Shown: positions 63,491-64,000 of the stretch, piece after piece
Layout: the number at the start of each line of letters is the position of its first letter
How positions within the stretch are numbered: the stretch's first letter is position 1
NCBI RefSeq assembly: GCF_900182645.1
Contig: NZ_FXTA01000001.1
Location: forward strand, 558,001 to 622,000
DNA: 64,000 nt
Origin: Flavobacterium resistens
GTDB taxonomy: Bacteria; Bacteroidota; Bacteroidia; Flavobacteriales; Flavobacteriaceae
Direction: 5' to 3'
Notes under the pieces: model-generated
What the model saw: the letters and a program-made list of their open reading frames with translations, nothing else
The model's database searches: none
Told to the model about the DNA's origin: nothing
Program-made: the position numbers and the translations under genes

Positions 63491-64000
63491 ATGAAAAGTT
63501 CCAATTACTTGTATTTACAGTTTGCAGATGTTATTGAAAAGCAGATAAAGTCTGGACTTTTAAACGTTGGCGACAAATTGCCGTCGATAAGAGAAGTATG
63601 TGCCGAAACTGGCTATAGCATGAGTACAGTCAGCAAAGCCTATTACGAAGTCGAAAGCAGATCACTGATTGAATCGCGCCCTCAGTCTGGTTATTATGTA
63701 AGCAATGTTTCTGCCAGAGTTATTGCAGAACCTTCTGCAAGCAAGCCAATTTTAAAAGTTGAAAATATCGATCGCGAAGATTTGCTTGATTTGGTTTATG
63801 GCGACATGGGAGTGAAAGATGTTACGATGCTTTCACTTGGTTTTCCTTCAAATGAATTATTGCCAATTGCTAAACTGAATAAAGGAATGGTTCAGGCGAT
63901 GCGCCAATTGCCAAACAGCGGTACAAGTTATGAGGAAATTCAGGGAAACAGCAATCTGAGAAAAGAAATTGCGCGTTGGTCATTTACTTGGGGCGGTTCT
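63491..64000 (+). CDS. MocR-type GntR-aminotransferase regulator, 3' end outside window
   Basis: The frame is open to the last base (170 codons seen). GntR winged helix: FADVIEKQIKSGLLNVGDKLPSIREVCAETGYSMSTVSKAYYEVESRSLIESRPQSGYYVS. After a linker the aminotransferase fold I domain starts (LSLGFPSNELLPIAKLNKGMVQAMRQLPNSGTSYEEIQGNSNLRKEIARW), matching MocR proteins that bind PLP. The catalytic lysine lies beyond the window. It is divergent from an EamA-type transporter gene, its likely target. Confidence 0.92.
   Translation, partial: MKSSNYLYLQFADVIEKQIKSGLLNVGDKLPSIREVCAETGYSMSTVSKAYYEVESRSLIESRPQSGYYVSNVSARVIAEPSASKPILKVENIDREDLLDLVYGDMGVKDVTMLSLGFPSNELLPIAKLNKGMVQAMRQLPNSGTSYEEIQGNSNLRKEIARWSFTWGGS

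Overview
The window looks like chromosome of a Flavobacterium-type member of the Bacteroidota. The DNA is AT-rich, ribosome-binding sites are mostly weak, several upstream regions carry the Bacteroidota -7 element TAnnTTTG, and the protein families (DUF6377 regulator, DUF6660, PorT-like barrels, SemiSWEET, CHASE3 hybrid kinases) fit that group. No rRNA, tRNA, insertion sequence, prophage or CRISPR array was seen.

Layout. 1-6.5 kb: end of a surface protein, a di-haem peroxidase, a sulfatase, a VOC protein and a DUF6624 protein. 6.5-15 kb: a heavy-metal resistance block on the minus strand (DUF6660 protein, CzcA-type RND pump, TolC-like channel, adaptor, P1B-type ATPase). 15-17 kb: two outer-membrane proteins. 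17-24 kb: a signalling block with CheB, CheR, a lone receiver, a large hybrid kinase and a receiver-kinase, but no CheA, CheW or chemoreceptor. 24-42.5 kb: stress-type genes (SDR, PNPOx-like, DUF72, Nei-like glycosylase, YciF-like, very acidic protein, DUF5661-like, DUF1328, topoisomerase IB, DUF7218, DUF4142) mixed with a multi-PAS kinase, a receiver and an unknown envelope operon. 42.5-46.6 kb: aldo/keto reductase, alcohol dehydrogenase, cupin and AraC regulator. 46.7-49.5 kb: GH2 enzyme. 49.7-53.7 kb: unknown proteins, TlpA-like protein, and an ArsR-OYE operon with a readable promoter/operator. 53.9-60 kb: acyltransferase, DUF1349, GH3 and DUF6377 regulator. 60-64 kb: acyl-CoA dehydrogenase, EamA transporter and a divergent MocR-type regulator cut by the window end.

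Most distinctive are several families of short phased repeats that form inverted arms in the gaps between genes: GTTTCAG/A heptamers, AAGGTTCT-like octamers, GCAAAG/CTTTGCG elements bounded by TTAACC...GGTTAA, and the palindrome TCCCGATAGCTATCGGGA. Members of the TTAACC...GGTTAA family also lie inside the metal-efflux genes. One encodes most of the adaptor's signal peptide; another spans the czcA/tolC junction and encodes the end of the pump and the start of the channel protein. This in-frame use of intergenic repeats is the strongest unusual signal. Second are the CheB/CheR-kinase block without a chemotaxis core, next to stress genes, and the ArsR operator placed exactly inside a -33/-7 promoter of a nearly leaderless operon.
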